The notes beneath the pieces are model-generated. The model worked only from the letters and a program-made list of their open reading frames with translations. It ran no database searches and was not told the origin of the DNA. The position numbers and the translations under genes are program-made. From Aliishimia sp965656085 (GTDB lineage: Bacteria; Pseudomonadota; Alphaproteobacteria; Rhodobacterales; Rhodobacteraceae), in contig CBFHJA010000007.1 of assembly GCA_965656085.1 (NCBI GenBank), positions 59,053-123,052 of the forward strand: DNA of 64,000 nt, in the 5' to 3' direction. How positions within the stretch are numbered: the stretch's first letter is position 1; every line of letters begins with the position of its first letter. Below are positions 8,346-16,729 of this stretch, piece after piece.

Positions 8346-8365
8346 GCAAGGGGCAGGTCCCTTGC
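8346..8365. terminator. Possible bidirectional terminator hairpin
   Basis: GCAAGGG gcaggt CCCTTGC forms a 7-base-pair stem between the convergent HerA-like gene and livM. Only a short T-rich tail (TTACT) follows on the plus strand, so termination efficiency is doubtful. Confidence 0.4.
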
Positions 8366-8466
8366 TTACTAGAGTGTGTCGCGTTCATTCGCATTCACGC
8401 ATCCCCCTCTCACTTATTGACTTCGCAGGCCACTTTTCAGCGATATGCTTTAAGCGCAAAGCTTGC

Positions 8467-9771
8467 TCATTTCTCGGGGATGAGACCACGCGGACTGAAC
8501 CTCAGCACTGCAATCAGGATGACTCCCATGGTCAGTAGACGCATATGCGCCGCGCTTTCGATCAGGTGATCCTTGAGCCAGTATCCGTCCGCCATCGTGG
8601 ACGTGATGCCCTGCATCAACATGAGGCCCATCGGCTCCACCTGCACCCACAGGAACCAGATCAGAAAACCCCCGAGCACGGCGCCGAAATTGTTGCCCGA
8701 CCCGCCGACGATCACCATGACCCATACCAGAAAGGTAAAGCGCAACGGCTGGTACGACGAGGGCGTGAGCTGACCGTCCAGCGTCGTCATCATCGCGCCC
8801 GCTACACCGCAGATCGCCGAGCCAAGAATGAAGATCTGCAAATGCCGACCCGTCACGTCCTTGCCCATGGCTTCGGCAGCTACCTCGTTGTCGCGGATTG
8901 CGCGCATCATACGTCCCCAAGGCGATTTCAACGCCAGTTGCGCGAGCACCAGCACGATGAGGAGCACCACGGCAAACAGGATCGAGTAGCCGAATTTCAC
9001 ATAGAGCGTCGAGGCGGTGACCGGATCGATCCCCATATCGGCGGCTCTCTGCACGAAGCCGGGATCGTTTTGCAGGTCGATCTCGTAGGGCACCGGACGG
9101 GGCAATCCGACCACGTTCTTCACGCCGCGCGTCAACCAGTCTTCGTTTTTCAGCACGGCGATGATGATCTCCGCAATCCCCAGCGTGGCAATGGCCAGAT
9201 AGTCCGAGCGCAGCCCGAGCGCGGTCTTGCCGATGATCCAAGCCGCCCCGGCTGCGAGCATCCCGCCCACGGGCCACGCGACGATGACCGGCAATCCCAG
9301 CCCGCCAAGATACCCTGTCGCCGCCGGGTCCACCGCTTCGATCGCCCCCACCGCAGGGTCGAACACCGCACGGTAGAGCAAGAAACCGCCCACCAGCATC
9401 GCAATGATCGCCAAGGCGCGCGTGCGGCCAGCGGGCAGGCGCTGGTAAACCATGATTGTCCCGATGATGGTGGCCGCGCCAAGGACAAGCGCCAGCAGGA
9501 TCCCGCTGCCGCCCGCGCGCCAGGCCTCCGGCACCGGGTCCATGGCGATCAGCACTGCCGCCAGCCCGCCAAGCGCGACAAACCCCATAACGCCGACGTT
9601 GAACAGCCCGGCAAAACCCCATTGCAGGTTCACCCCGATGGCCATGACCGCCGAGATCAGCCCCATGTTCAGAATGAACACCGCCGAGTTCCACGACTGC
9701 ACAAAGCCGGTGCCGATGATGAGCAGGGCGACAATGGCGAAAAGCCCGGTGTTTTTGAGTGTCTCGCTCAT
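8467..9771 (-). CDS. livM: Branched-chain amino acid ABC transporter permease LivM
   Basis: 434 residues. Start at 9771 (MSETLKNTGLFAI), whose ATG overlaps the livH stop as ATGA; upstream codons belong to livH in another frame. Many hydrophobic membrane segments and the family signature (RSDYLAIATLGIAEIII, then WGRMMRAIRDNEVAAEAMGKDV, the cytoplasmic EAA-like loop that contacts the ATPases) identify it. It forms the inner-membrane channel with LivH for high-affinity uptake of leucine, isoleucine, valine or related amino acids and amides. It is longer than the E. coli protein's core, with an insertion between membrane segments 3 and 5. It is the last gene of the operon. Confidence 0.93.
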   Translation of the reverse strand: MSETLKNTGLFAIVALLIIGTGFVQSWNSAVFILNMGLISAVMAIGVNLQWGFAGLFNVGVMGFVALGGLAAVLIAMDPVPEAWRAGGSGILLALVLGAATIIGTIMVYQRLPAGRTRALAIIAMLVGGFLLYRAVFDPAVGAIEAVDPAATGYLGGLGLPVIVAWPVGGMLAAGAAWIIGKTALGLRSDYLAIATLGIAEIIIAVLKNEDWLTRGVKNVVGLPRPVPYEIDLQNDPGFVQRAADMGIDPVTASTLYVKFGYSILFAVVLLIVLVLAQLALKSPWGRMMRAIRDNEVAAEAMGKDVTGRHLQIFILGSAICGVAGAMMTTLDGQLTPSSYQPLRFTFLVWVMVIVGGSGNNFGAVLGGFLIWFLWVQVEPMGLMLMQGITSTMADGYWLKDHLIESAAHMRLLTMGVILIAVLRFSPRGLIPEK

Positions 9772-10778
9772 ACCGATTTCCCCGCGAAAAGGCCGGTGGG
9801 CTTGAACAGAAGGACGATCAGCAGGATCACGAAACTGACCGCGAATTTGTAATCGGTGCTGAGCAGTTGCGCGAGCGTTTGTGGCTCGAGGTACTCGGGC
9901 AGCGCGTAGGTGAGCACCCGTTTCCACGCATAGGTGATCAGCACTTCGGAATAGGCGATCACGAAGCCGCCCGCGATGGCGCCGAGCGGATTGCCCAGGC
10001 CCCCGACGATGGCGGCGGCAAAGACCGGCAGAAGAAGTTGCAGGAAAACAAAGGGCTTATAGGACTTGTCTAATCCATAGAGCGTGCCGGCCACGGTGGC
10101 GAGCGCGGCGACGATAATCCATGTCACCATCACCACACGTTCGGGATTGATCCCCGAGAGCAGCGCCAGATCCTCGTTGTCGGAATAGGCGCGCATCGAC
10201 TTGCCGGTGCGGGTGCGGTTGAGGAAATAGAACAGCGCGGCCACGACGACGATGGCCGTCACCAGCGTGATGCCTTGCGTCGTGCGAATTGCGAGGCCCT
10301 CTTCGAGACCCGTCATCGCCTTGAAGTCGCGCACGGAAATGATGAACCGCTCGCCATCGGCGAAGCGCTGATCGTTCGGCCCGATCACGAAACGCACGAG
10401 CCCGTTATAGATGAACATCACGCCCATCGACACGATCACGAGGATCACCGGCTTGGCCTTTTGCGCCCGGTAGAATTTGTAGACAAACCGGTCGGAGATC
10501 AGCACCAGCGCGATGCAGCCGAGAATGCCGAAGGGCAGGGCAAGCAGGGCAGTCGGCAGGGGACCGAAGGAAATCCCGACCGCTTGCATGCCCCATGTGA
10601 CGAGGATCGTCACCATCGCTCCGAAGGCCATCGTGTCACCATGGGCAAAGTTGGAGAACCGCAGGATGCCATAGATCAGCGTGACCCCGAGCGCGCCGAG
10701 CGCAAGCTGCGCGCCGTAGGCTGTGGCGGGGATCAGAACGAAATTCGCCAGAACGATAAAGGCGTTGAGAAGGTCCAT
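9768..10778 (-). CDS. livH: Branched-chain amino acid ABC transporter permease LivH
   Basis: 336 residues, highly hydrophobic, with about eight membrane segments. The segments ALGALGVTLIYGILRFSNFAHGD and SIGRAMRAY-like loop (GKSMRAYSDNEDLALLSGINPERV) are diagnostic of the LivH/UrtB group. It is the second subunit of the membrane channel and overlaps livM by four bases. It lies about 100 bases downstream of livF, so it is probably co-transcribed with it. Confidence 0.93.
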   Translation of the reverse strand: MDLLNAFIVLANFVLIPATAYGAQLALGALGVTLIYGILRFSNFAHGDTMAFGAMVTILVTWGMQAVGISFGPLPTALLALPFGILGCIALVLISDRFVYKFYRAQKAKPVILVIVSMGVMFIYNGLVRFVIGPNDQRFADGERFIISVRDFKAMTGLEEGLAIRTTQGITLVTAIVVVAALFYFLNRTRTGKSMRAYSDNEDLALLSGINPERVVMVTWIIVAALATVAGTLYGLDKSYKPFVFLQLLLPVFAAAIVGGLGNPLGAIAGGFVIAYSEVLITYAWKRVLTYALPEYLEPQTLAQLLSTDYKFAVSFVILLIVLLFKPTGLFAGKSV

Positions 10779-10877
10779 GTGCTACGCCCTCCCCGAGGCG
10801 AAAAACGAAGCTAAACCTGTCGCATAGCCGGAATTGCAAAGAGATTTGCGGAGATTTGCAAAGTGATGCCGCATCCC

Positions 10878-11729
10878 TCAGCCCCCCAGAAACGACTTGC
10901 GGACTTCAGGGTCGGCGAGCAGGTCCTTGCCGGTCCCGGTATAAGCGTTGCGTCCCTGCACGAGGACATAGCCCTTATCGGCGATCTCCAGCGCTTGGCG
11001 TGCGTTCTGCTCGACCATCAGGATCGGAATGCCCGTTCGTGCGACCTCGATGATCCGGTCGAACAGTTCGTCCATCACGATGGGCGAGACACCGGCGGTT
11101 GGCTCATCGAGCATCAAGACCTTGGGCTGTGTCATCAGCGCCCGGCCCACCGCGACCTGCTGGCGTTGGCCGCCCGACAACTCGCCCGCGGGCTGGCGCC
11201 GCTTTTCCTTCAGGATGGGGAACAATTCGTAGACCTGTTCCATCGTGCCTGAGATGTCGTCGCGCCGGATGAAGGCGCCCATTTCGAGGTTTTCCTCGAC
11301 GGTCATGGAGGTAAAGATGTTCGAGGTCTGTGGCACGAAGCCCATGCCCCTGACCACACGGTCCTGTGGCGAGAGGTTCGTGATGTCTTCGCCAGCTAGC
11401 CGCACCGAGCCCTTGCGCACATCCAGCATCCCGAAAACCGCCTTCATCGCGGTGGACTTGCCTGCGCCGTTCGGCCCCACGATCACCGCGATCTCGCCGG
11501 GATCAACTGCGATCGTGCAGTCATGCAGGATGTCCGGCCCGTTGCCGTAACCGCCCGTCATCGTGTCGCCGATCAGAAAGGCGTTGGCGGTATCCATCGG
11601 CTGCCCCGTGCCCGGCGAGGCTTTGAGCGTGCCGTGGCCGTGCGGATTGGTGATCGACGCGTCCTTGTTGCCGCGATCATCTTGATAAGGATTGTCACCC
11701 ATCGCAGGTTTCCGTTTCGCTTGGCCCAT
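10878..11729 (-). CDS. livF: Branched-chain amino acid ABC transporter ATP-binding protein LivF
   Basis: 283 residues. Walker A GPNGAGKST, signature ELSGGQRQQVAVGRAL, Walker B VLMLDEPTAG and the switch His region (VEQNARQALEIADKGYV) are all intact. The protein has an N-terminal extension of about 45 polar residues (rich in Gly, Asn, Asp) ahead of the ABC domain, absent from E. coli LivF. The start at 11729 has GGAG only three bases away, and a later ATG at 11702 is possible. It powers the LivHM channel from the cytosolic face. Confidence 0.9.
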   Translation of the reverse strand: MGQAKRKPAMGDNPYQDDRGNKDASITNPHGHGTLKASPGTGQPMDTANAFLIGDTMTGGYGNGPDILHDCTIAVDPGEIAVIVGPNGAGKSTAMKAVFGMLDVRKGSVRLAGEDITNLSPQDRVVRGMGFVPQTSNIFTSMTVEENLEMGAFIRRDDISGTMEQVYELFPILKEKRRQPAGELSGGQRQQVAVGRALMTQPKVLMLDEPTAGVSPIVMDELFDRIIEVARTGIPILMVEQNARQALEIADKGYVLVQGRNAYTGTGKDLLADPEVRKSFLGG

Positions 11730-11795
11730 AAACTCCGTGAGTCCGGGGGCTGGCCGCCGCGTCGGTCAGATCTGCACAGCAAGATCGAAACATGC

Positions 11796-12578
11796 TCATG
11801 CGCCCACCTTGTCTTTGTTCTTGAGCCCAGTGCCGAGATACGCTTCGATCACCTGCTCGTTGGCCTTGATCTCGGCCAGCGTGCCTTCCGCGAGCACGCG
11901 CCCCTCCGCCATACAGATCACGGGACCACAGATTTTACCAATGAAATCCATGTCATGCTCGATCACGACGAAAGTGTAGCCGCGCTCGCGATTGAGTTGC
12001 ATGATCGCGTCGCCGATTGTGTTGAGCAGGGTGCGGTTCACCCCGGCGCCGACCTCGTCGAGAAACACGATCCGCGCATCCACCATCATCGTGCGGCCGA
12101 GTTCGAGCAGCTTCTTCTGCCCGCCCGAGACCTGTCCGGCCTTATGATCCGCAAGATGCGAAATGGTGAGGAATTCCAGCACTTCGTCGGCCTTGGCCCG
12201 TAGCGCGCGCTCCTCGTCAGCGATGCGTTTGCGCCCGAACCACGTATTCCAGAGGGTCTCGCCGGATTGCCCGCCCGGCACCATCATCAGGTTCTCCCGG
12301 CAAGACATGGAGGAGAACTCATGAGCGATCTGGAAGGTGCGCAAAAGGCCCTTGTGAAACAGCTCATGCGGCGGCAGGCCGGTGATGTCCTCCCCCTGCA
12401 TGGTGACGCGCCCGGATGTTGGTGGAAGAACGCCCGCGATCACGTTGAAAAGGGTGGTTTTCCCGGCACCGTTGGGGCCGATCAACCCGGTGATCGACCC
12501 TTCGTCAATGGTCAGCGACGCGCCATCGACCGCATGAAAGCCGCCAAAGTGTTTGTGTATGTCGTCAACGACGATCAT
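11796..12578 (-). CDS. livG: Branched-chain amino acid ABC transporter ATP-binding protein LivG
   Basis: 260 residues. Start taken at MIVVDDIHKHFGG (12578) because a GGGGGT run lies just upstream; an ATG at 12599 would add seven residues without a site. Walker A GPNGAGKTT and the signature QVSGGQKKLLELGRTMM are normal. Walker B reads IVFLDEVGAGVN: a Val follows the catalytic Glu where most family members have Pro. It pairs with LivF as the second ATPase of the transporter. Confidence 0.92.
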   Translation of the reverse strand: MIVVDDIHKHFGGFHAVDGASLTIDEGSITGLIGPNGAGKTTLFNVIAGVLPPTSGRVTMQGEDITGLPPHELFHKGLLRTFQIAHEFSSMSCRENLMMVPGGQSGETLWNTWFGRKRIADEERALRAKADEVLEFLTISHLADHKAGQVSGGQKKLLELGRTMMVDARIVFLDEVGAGVNRTLLNTIGDAIMQLNRERGYTFVVIEHDMDFIGKICGPVICMAEGRVLAEGTLAEIKANEQVIEAYLGTGLKNKDKVGA

Positions 12579-12634
12579 GGCACCCCCATGCCCCTTCATG
12601 CATTACATCAAGAGGGGCGTCTAACATATTGAAA

Positions 12635-12658
12635 CAGCCCGGGACCTCGCCCGGGCTG
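12635..12658 (-). terminator. Terminator/attenuator between livK and livG
   Basis: A perfect 9-base-pair stem, CAGCCCGGG acctcg CCCGGGCTG, followed on the minus strand by TTTCAATATG. It lies directly after the binding-protein gene, where partial termination commonly keeps the periplasmic protein in excess over the membrane subunits. Confidence 0.65.
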
Positions 12659-12678
12659 CTCGTGTCGTCAAACGTGGT

Positions 12679-13878
12679 TCAGCGGTACTTCGCCGTGGTG
12701 ATCTTGCCGCCTTCGACGACGATCTGGCGGTAGTTACCGGCAGATTCGCCCGGCCCGATCAGCTCGACCGCCGTGGCGCCCTCATAGTCGATCTCGCCGC
12801 CATCGCGCAGGATTTGCAGCGCTTTTGCCAGTTCGCCGGGGAAGATCTGCTCGCCCGGAGCGTTCGCGACATCCATGACATGCGCTTTGTAGTCGTTGCT
12901 GTCTTTGCTGTCCGCAGCCTGCATCGCGAGCATGATCAGCGCAGCCGAGTCATAAGCTTCCGGCGTGAAGGGAGAGGTCGCGTCAAACGCATCGCCGACC
13001 ATCTCGCTGAACATCGCCGCACCATCGCTGTCGGTGCCCGGGTGCTGACCGGTGGAGCCGTCGATTTCGTCACCGAAATTCTCTTCGAGCTTCGTGCCGA
13101 TCATCCCGTCGGGGAAGTGGAACGTGTCGAACGCACCGCTGTCGAGCGCGGCGCGCACGATGCCAGAGCCGCCCTGATCGACGTAACCTGCCACGACCAG
13201 ACGCTCGCCACCCGCCGAGGCCAGCGCGCCGACTTCCGCTGAGTAATCCGCCTTGCCATCCTCATGAGCCGCGTTGATCGTCACGGTGCCGCCGGCTGCC
13301 TCGAAGGCGGCCTGGAAGCTGTCGGCAAGACCCTTGCCGTAGTCGTTGTTCGTGTAGGTCACGGCGACTTCGGTGATGCCTTCTTCCATCAGAACTTCGG
13401 TCATCACAACGCCTTGACGGGCGTCGGATGGGGCGGTGCGGAAGAACAAGCCGTTGTCTTCATTGTCATTGTGCGACAGGCCTGGCGAGGTCGCGGAGGG
13501 CGAAATCATCACGACGCCGTTCGGCACGGCGACATTGGTCAGGATCGCGCCGGTCACGCCGGAGCAATCCGCGCCCATGATGCCGTCGACCTGATCGGAG
13601 GTCACCAGACGCTCGGCCGCAGCGGTGGCGGCGGCGGCGTCGATGCAGGTGCTGTCAGCGCGCACCGCGGTGACCACGGCGCTGTCGAGCAGCAGGCCGC
13701 TGTCGGTGACTTCCTTCATCGCCATCTCGGCGCCGTCGGCCATCGAGGGTGTCAGAGATTCAATCGGGCCGGTGAAGCCGAGGATCACGCCGATCTTGAC
13801 TTCCTTGCCATGCCCTCCGGCAAAAGCAGACCCAGTCATGAGCGCGGTGGCCGCAGTGGCCATGAGCAGTTTTTTCAT
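12679..13878 (-). CDS. livK: Branched-chain amino acid ABC transporter substrate-binding protein
   Basis: 399 residues. The signal peptide (MKKLLMATAATALMTGSAFA) is followed by the type I periplasmic-binding fold: KIGVILGFTGPIESLTPSMADGAEMA at the start and the ligand-site region GVVMISPSATSPGLS. It is the first gene of the minus-strand livKGFHM operon and captures the amino acid in the periplasm. Exact ligand cannot be read; homologues bind branched-chain amino acids, but some bind urea or short-chain amides. Fifty bases upstream is a TTAA-N7-TTTA sequence (13918-13932), a weak CtrA-like candidate. Confidence 0.92.
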   Translation of the reverse strand: MKKLLMATAATALMTGSAFAGGHGKEVKIGVILGFTGPIESLTPSMADGAEMAMKEVTDSGLLLDSAVVTAVRADSTCIDAAAATAAAERLVTSDQVDGIMGADCSGVTGAILTNVAVPNGVVMISPSATSPGLSHNDNEDNGLFFRTAPSDARQGVVMTEVLMEEGITEVAVTYTNNDYGKGLADSFQAAFEAAGGTVTINAAHEDGKADYSAEVGALASAGGERLVVAGYVDQGGSGIVRAALDSGAFDTFHFPDGMIGTKLEENFGDEIDGSTGQHPGTDSDGAAMFSEMVGDAFDATSPFTPEAYDSAALIMLAMQAADSKDSNDYKAHVMDVANAPGEQIFPGELAKALQILRDGGEIDYEGATAVELIGPGESAGNYRQIVVEGGKITTAKYR

Positions 13879-14031
13879 TTCGTCACTCCCTGTTTGTTTT
13901 GTGATCTGCGCTCGAATTTAACCGGCTTTTTACAAATGAAAAGCGCAATCGGTGAGATGAGCGGCGCGTTTGACGCATAGACAACCGGGGTGCTTAACCT
14001 ATGTCCAGCACCGGTTCAGGGAGGGAACGCG

Positions 14032-15117
14032 ATGACAGCGAAAGCATTCCTAACACGGACGGGTCAGGTCCTTTGCGCGGTGCTGGCTCTGGCCGGGAGC
14101 GCGCAGGCGCTGACGTTCGAGGCTTTGGTCAGCGGGCTTGACACGCCTTGGGCGGTGGAAGCCCTGCCGGAGGGCGGGATGCTCGTGACCGAAAAGGACG
14201 GACGTCTTCTTCACATCAAAGGTACTCAAGTCATTGATGTCAAAGGCCTTCCGCGCGTCGCGGATCGGGGGCAGGGCGGTTTGCTGGATGTGACGCTGCC
14301 GCGCGATTTTGCGACCAGCCGCGAGGTCTTGCTGACCTATTCCAAACCGCAAGGGCGCGGCGCGGGCACGGCGCTGGCGGTGGGCCGCCTGAGCGCGGAT
14401 GGCACCCGTCTGGAGGGCGTGCGCGATCTGTTTGAAAGCGCGCCGGGCAGCAGCGGCGGGCGGCATTTCGGCTCGCGCGTGGTGGAGGCGCGGGACGGCA
14501 CGCTGTTCATCACCACCGGCGACCGGGGCGACCGGCCGTCGGCGCAGGACCGCAGCAATCACAACGGCGCGGTGATCCGCGTCAACCGCGATGGCACGGT
14601 CCCGGCGGACAATCCTTTTGTCGGGCAATCGGGCCTTCAACCCCATATCTGGTCCTATGGACACCGCAACCCACAAGGGGCGGGGCTGGACCTGTCCGGC
14701 CAGCTTTGGACCGCCGAGCATGGTGCGCGCGGCGGGGACGAGGTGAACCGCATCGAAAAGGGCGCCAATTTTGGCTGGCCGGTGATCAGCTACGGGCGGC
14801 ATTATTCGGGCGGCAAGATCGGCGAGGGCACCTCGAAGCCGGGCATGGAACAGCCCATATTTTACTGGGATCCGAGCATCGCGCCGTCGGGGCTGATGGT
14901 CTATTCGGGCAAGCTCTGGCCGGAGTGGCGCGGGGATATTTTCGTGGGCTCGCTGAAGTTCGATTACATCTCGCGGCTGGACGGGGACAGCGTGCGTGAG
15001 GTGCAGCAGATCGAAACAGACGAGACCGCGCGCGTGCGCGACATCATCGAAGCGCCGGATGGGTCGATCTGGTTCATCTCGGTGGGCGCGGGGGCGGTGT
15101 ACCGGATGACCCCGTAA
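14032..15117 (+). CDS. PQQ-dependent sugar dehydrogenase (Asd/YliI type)
   Basis: 361 residues. The ATG at 14032 follows GAGGG; an upstream in-frame start at 13990 would add residues without signal-peptide character. A signal peptide (ending SAQA) directs it to the periplasm. The body is a six-bladed beta-propeller of the glucose/sorbosone dehydrogenase family: LDTPWAVEALPEGGMLVTEKDGRL, GGRHFGSRVVEARDGTLF, YGHRNPQGAGLD and WTAEHGARGGDEVN, the last holding the conserved EHG of the PQQ site. It oxidises aldose sugars to lactones using PQQ. No PQQ synthesis gene is in the window. Confidence 0.9.
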   Translation: MTAKAFLTRTGQVLCAVLALAGSAQALTFEALVSGLDTPWAVEALPEGGMLVTEKDGRLLHIKGTQVIDVKGLPRVADRGQGGLLDVTLPRDFATSREVLLTYSKPQGRGAGTALAVGRLSADGTRLEGVRDLFESAPGSSGGRHFGSRVVEARDGTLFITTGDRGDRPSAQDRSNHNGAVIRVNRDGTVPADNPFVGQSGLQPHIWSYGHRNPQGAGLDLSGQLWTAEHGARGGDEVNRIEKGANFGWPVISYGRHYSGGKIGEGTSKPGMEQPIFYWDPSIAPSGLMVYSGKLWPEWRGDIFVGSLKFDYISRLDGDSVREVQQIETDETARVRDIIEAPDGSIWFISVGAGAVYRMTP

Positions 15118-15544
15118 AAGGTTAACGGTGCGAACGTTGCGCAGGGCCTAACTCACGGAAAACGTGATTTCGGGCGTTAACGGCATAAAAACAAGGGATG
15201 GCAGGCGTATGGCGCGGCGTATGGCTGCGCGTATGGCAAGCGTATGGCTCGGTTTCGATTCGTTCCGCGATTTGGCATGGTGAATGCACCGTACGGTGGG
15301 GGCGCATTAACCTTTGCGGCGGGCGGCATGGTGGTCCTCCCGGCAGCTTTCCGCGAAACGAAAAGCGCCTGCCGGACTTCGCCCGCCGCGATGCGGCAGG
15401 CTCGGGCAAATTGCCCATCCTACGGAGGCCCACGCCAATCTGCCGGGGTCCCCGTCCCTGTCTTCTTTGAGTCAAAGATACCGGCTTCCCGGCAGTCGTT
15501 TTCTGCGAAAACGATGAGAGGGCTGGAGGCGCGTTCGGACCGGA
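15118..15544. other. Intergenic region between convergent genes
   Basis: 427 bases between the PQQ dehydrogenase (plus) and the GlxA-type regulator (minus). It holds a short tandem repeat (15206-15248) and no gene I can support. Short open frames on both strands have no ribosome site or family resemblance. No clear intrinsic terminator is visible. Confidence 0.5.
15206..15248. repeat. Short tandem repeat, four copies of CGTATGGC
   Basis: CGTATGGC occurs at 15206, 15218, 15230 and 15241, giving a period of 12, 12 and 11 bases with GC-rich spacers (gcgg, tgcg, aag). It could come from slippage or serve as a protein-binding array; nothing in the flanks decides. Confidence 0.7.
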
Positions 15545-16549
15545 TCAGATCGACAAACGCACCGACTGGCTGCCGCGTTCGCGGTAAGGGGTGGTGTTGT
15601 AATGGGCGCGGTAGCATTTGGAGAAATGCGACGGGCTCGCAAAGCCGCAGGCCAGCGCCACGTTAATCACGCTCATATCGGTCTGCATCAGCAAATTGCG
15701 CGCCTTTTGCAGCCGCAACTCCATGTAATAGCGCTTCGGCGAGCGGTTCAGGTAGCGCCGGAACAGCCGTTCGAGTTGGCGCGTGGACATGCCCACATCC
15801 TTGGCGAGGATCGAGGGCGAGATCGGCTCCTCGATATTGCTCTCCATCATCTGGATCACCTGGCTCAGCTTGGGATGGCGCACGCCGATCCGGGTCGGCA
15901 CCGAGAGCCGTTGGGTGTCCTGATCGGTGCGGATCGAGCTATATATCTGCTGGTCGGCCACCGAATTGGCCACTTCCTCGCCATGATCCTGCGCGATCAG
16001 CTTCAGCATCAGGTCAATCGAGGACGTGCCTCCGGCGGTGGTCATGCGGTTGCCATCCACCACGAAGACCGATTTGGTCAGTTCGACCTCGTCGAATTCC
16101 TCCGCGAAACTGTCCTGATTTTCCCAATGGGTGGTGGCGCGCTTGCCATCGAGCAAGCCCGCGCGCGCCAAGGTGTAGGCCGCCGTGCACAGGCCGATCA
16201 CCGGCACGCCCTTCCGCGCCTCGCGCCGCAGCCACGACAAAAGGCGTTTGGTGGTCGCCTCCTGCACGTCGATCCCGCCGCAGATCACCAGTGTGTCGTC
16301 GCGGCTGATCTCGGTGAGATCGCCATCGAGATAGAACTGGGTGCCCGCCGAACAGCACGAGCTTTCGCCGTTCTCCCCGATCAGACGCCATTCATAGGCG
16401 GTGCGGTTCAGCATCCGGTTGGCGATGCGCAGACATTCGACCGCCGAGGCGAAGCTCAGCAGGGTGAAGCGGTCGAGCAACACGAAGACAAAGCGCCGTG
16501 GCCGATTGTCCTTGTCGGTGGCCGTGCGAGTGGCACGTTGCTGCATCAT
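15545..16549 (-). CDS. GlxA-family transcriptional regulator (DJ-1/PfpI + AraC HTH)
   Basis: 334 residues. The N-terminal half (about 20-190) is a DJ-1/PfpI-like domain: FVLLDRFTLLSFASAVECLRIAN, and VIGLCTAAYTLARAGLLDGKRATTHW, which keeps the Cys of the nucleophile elbow. The C-terminal half (about 225-330) is an AraC-type double helix-turn-helix (LAKDVGMSTRQLERLFRRYL, INVALACGFASPSHFSKCYR). Relatives regulate catabolism of amines such as glycine betaine, carnitine or arginine, but the target here is unknown because no catabolic operon is adjacent. It is divergent from the DAHP synthase gene. Confidence 0.9.
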   Translation of the reverse strand: MMQQRATRTATDKDNRPRRFVFVLLDRFTLLSFASAVECLRIANRMLNRTAYEWRLIGENGESSCCSAGTQFYLDGDLTEISRDDTLVICGGIDVQEATTKRLLSWLRREARKGVPVIGLCTAAYTLARAGLLDGKRATTHWENQDSFAEEFDEVELTKSVFVVDGNRMTTAGGTSSIDLMLKLIAQDHGEEVANSVADQQIYSSIRTDQDTQRLSVPTRIGVRHPKLSQVIQMMESNIEEPISPSILAKDVGMSTRQLERLFRRYLNRSPKRYYMELRLQKARNLLMQTDMSVINVALACGFASPSHFSKCYRAHYNTTPYRERGSQSVRLSI

Positions 16550-16729
16550 GGCGCGAAACTCTTCTCATACGCCCGCATCGCGGGGAGGGCTCTGGTCACT
16601 TGGCCATGTGCGATCTGCGGCGTCAAGTGCCGCAATTCTACACTGGTCTGTTCTCTGCCCGGCGCATATAGTAAGGGCTCTTCAGCGGCGCAAGATATCC
16701 AAGGTGCCAAGGCAAGCGGAGACAGAGCG
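16550..16729. promoter_or_regulatory. Divergent promoter region, GlxA-type regulator / DAHP synthase
   Basis: 180 bases upstream of two divergently transcribed genes. TATAGTAAGG near 16668 could be part of a plus-strand promoter for the DAHP synthase gene; a matching -35 element is not convincing. Confidence 0.35.

Noticed and set aside
13918..13932. TTAA-N7-TTTA before livK as a CtrA site
   Set aside because: The second half-site deviates and amino acid uptake is not a typical CtrA target; kept only as a note in the livK entry.
15602..16729. Long in-frame extension upstream of the DAHP synthase start
   Set aside because: It runs antisense to the GlxA-type regulator, and the family's normal N-terminus is at 16730 with a ribosome binding site.
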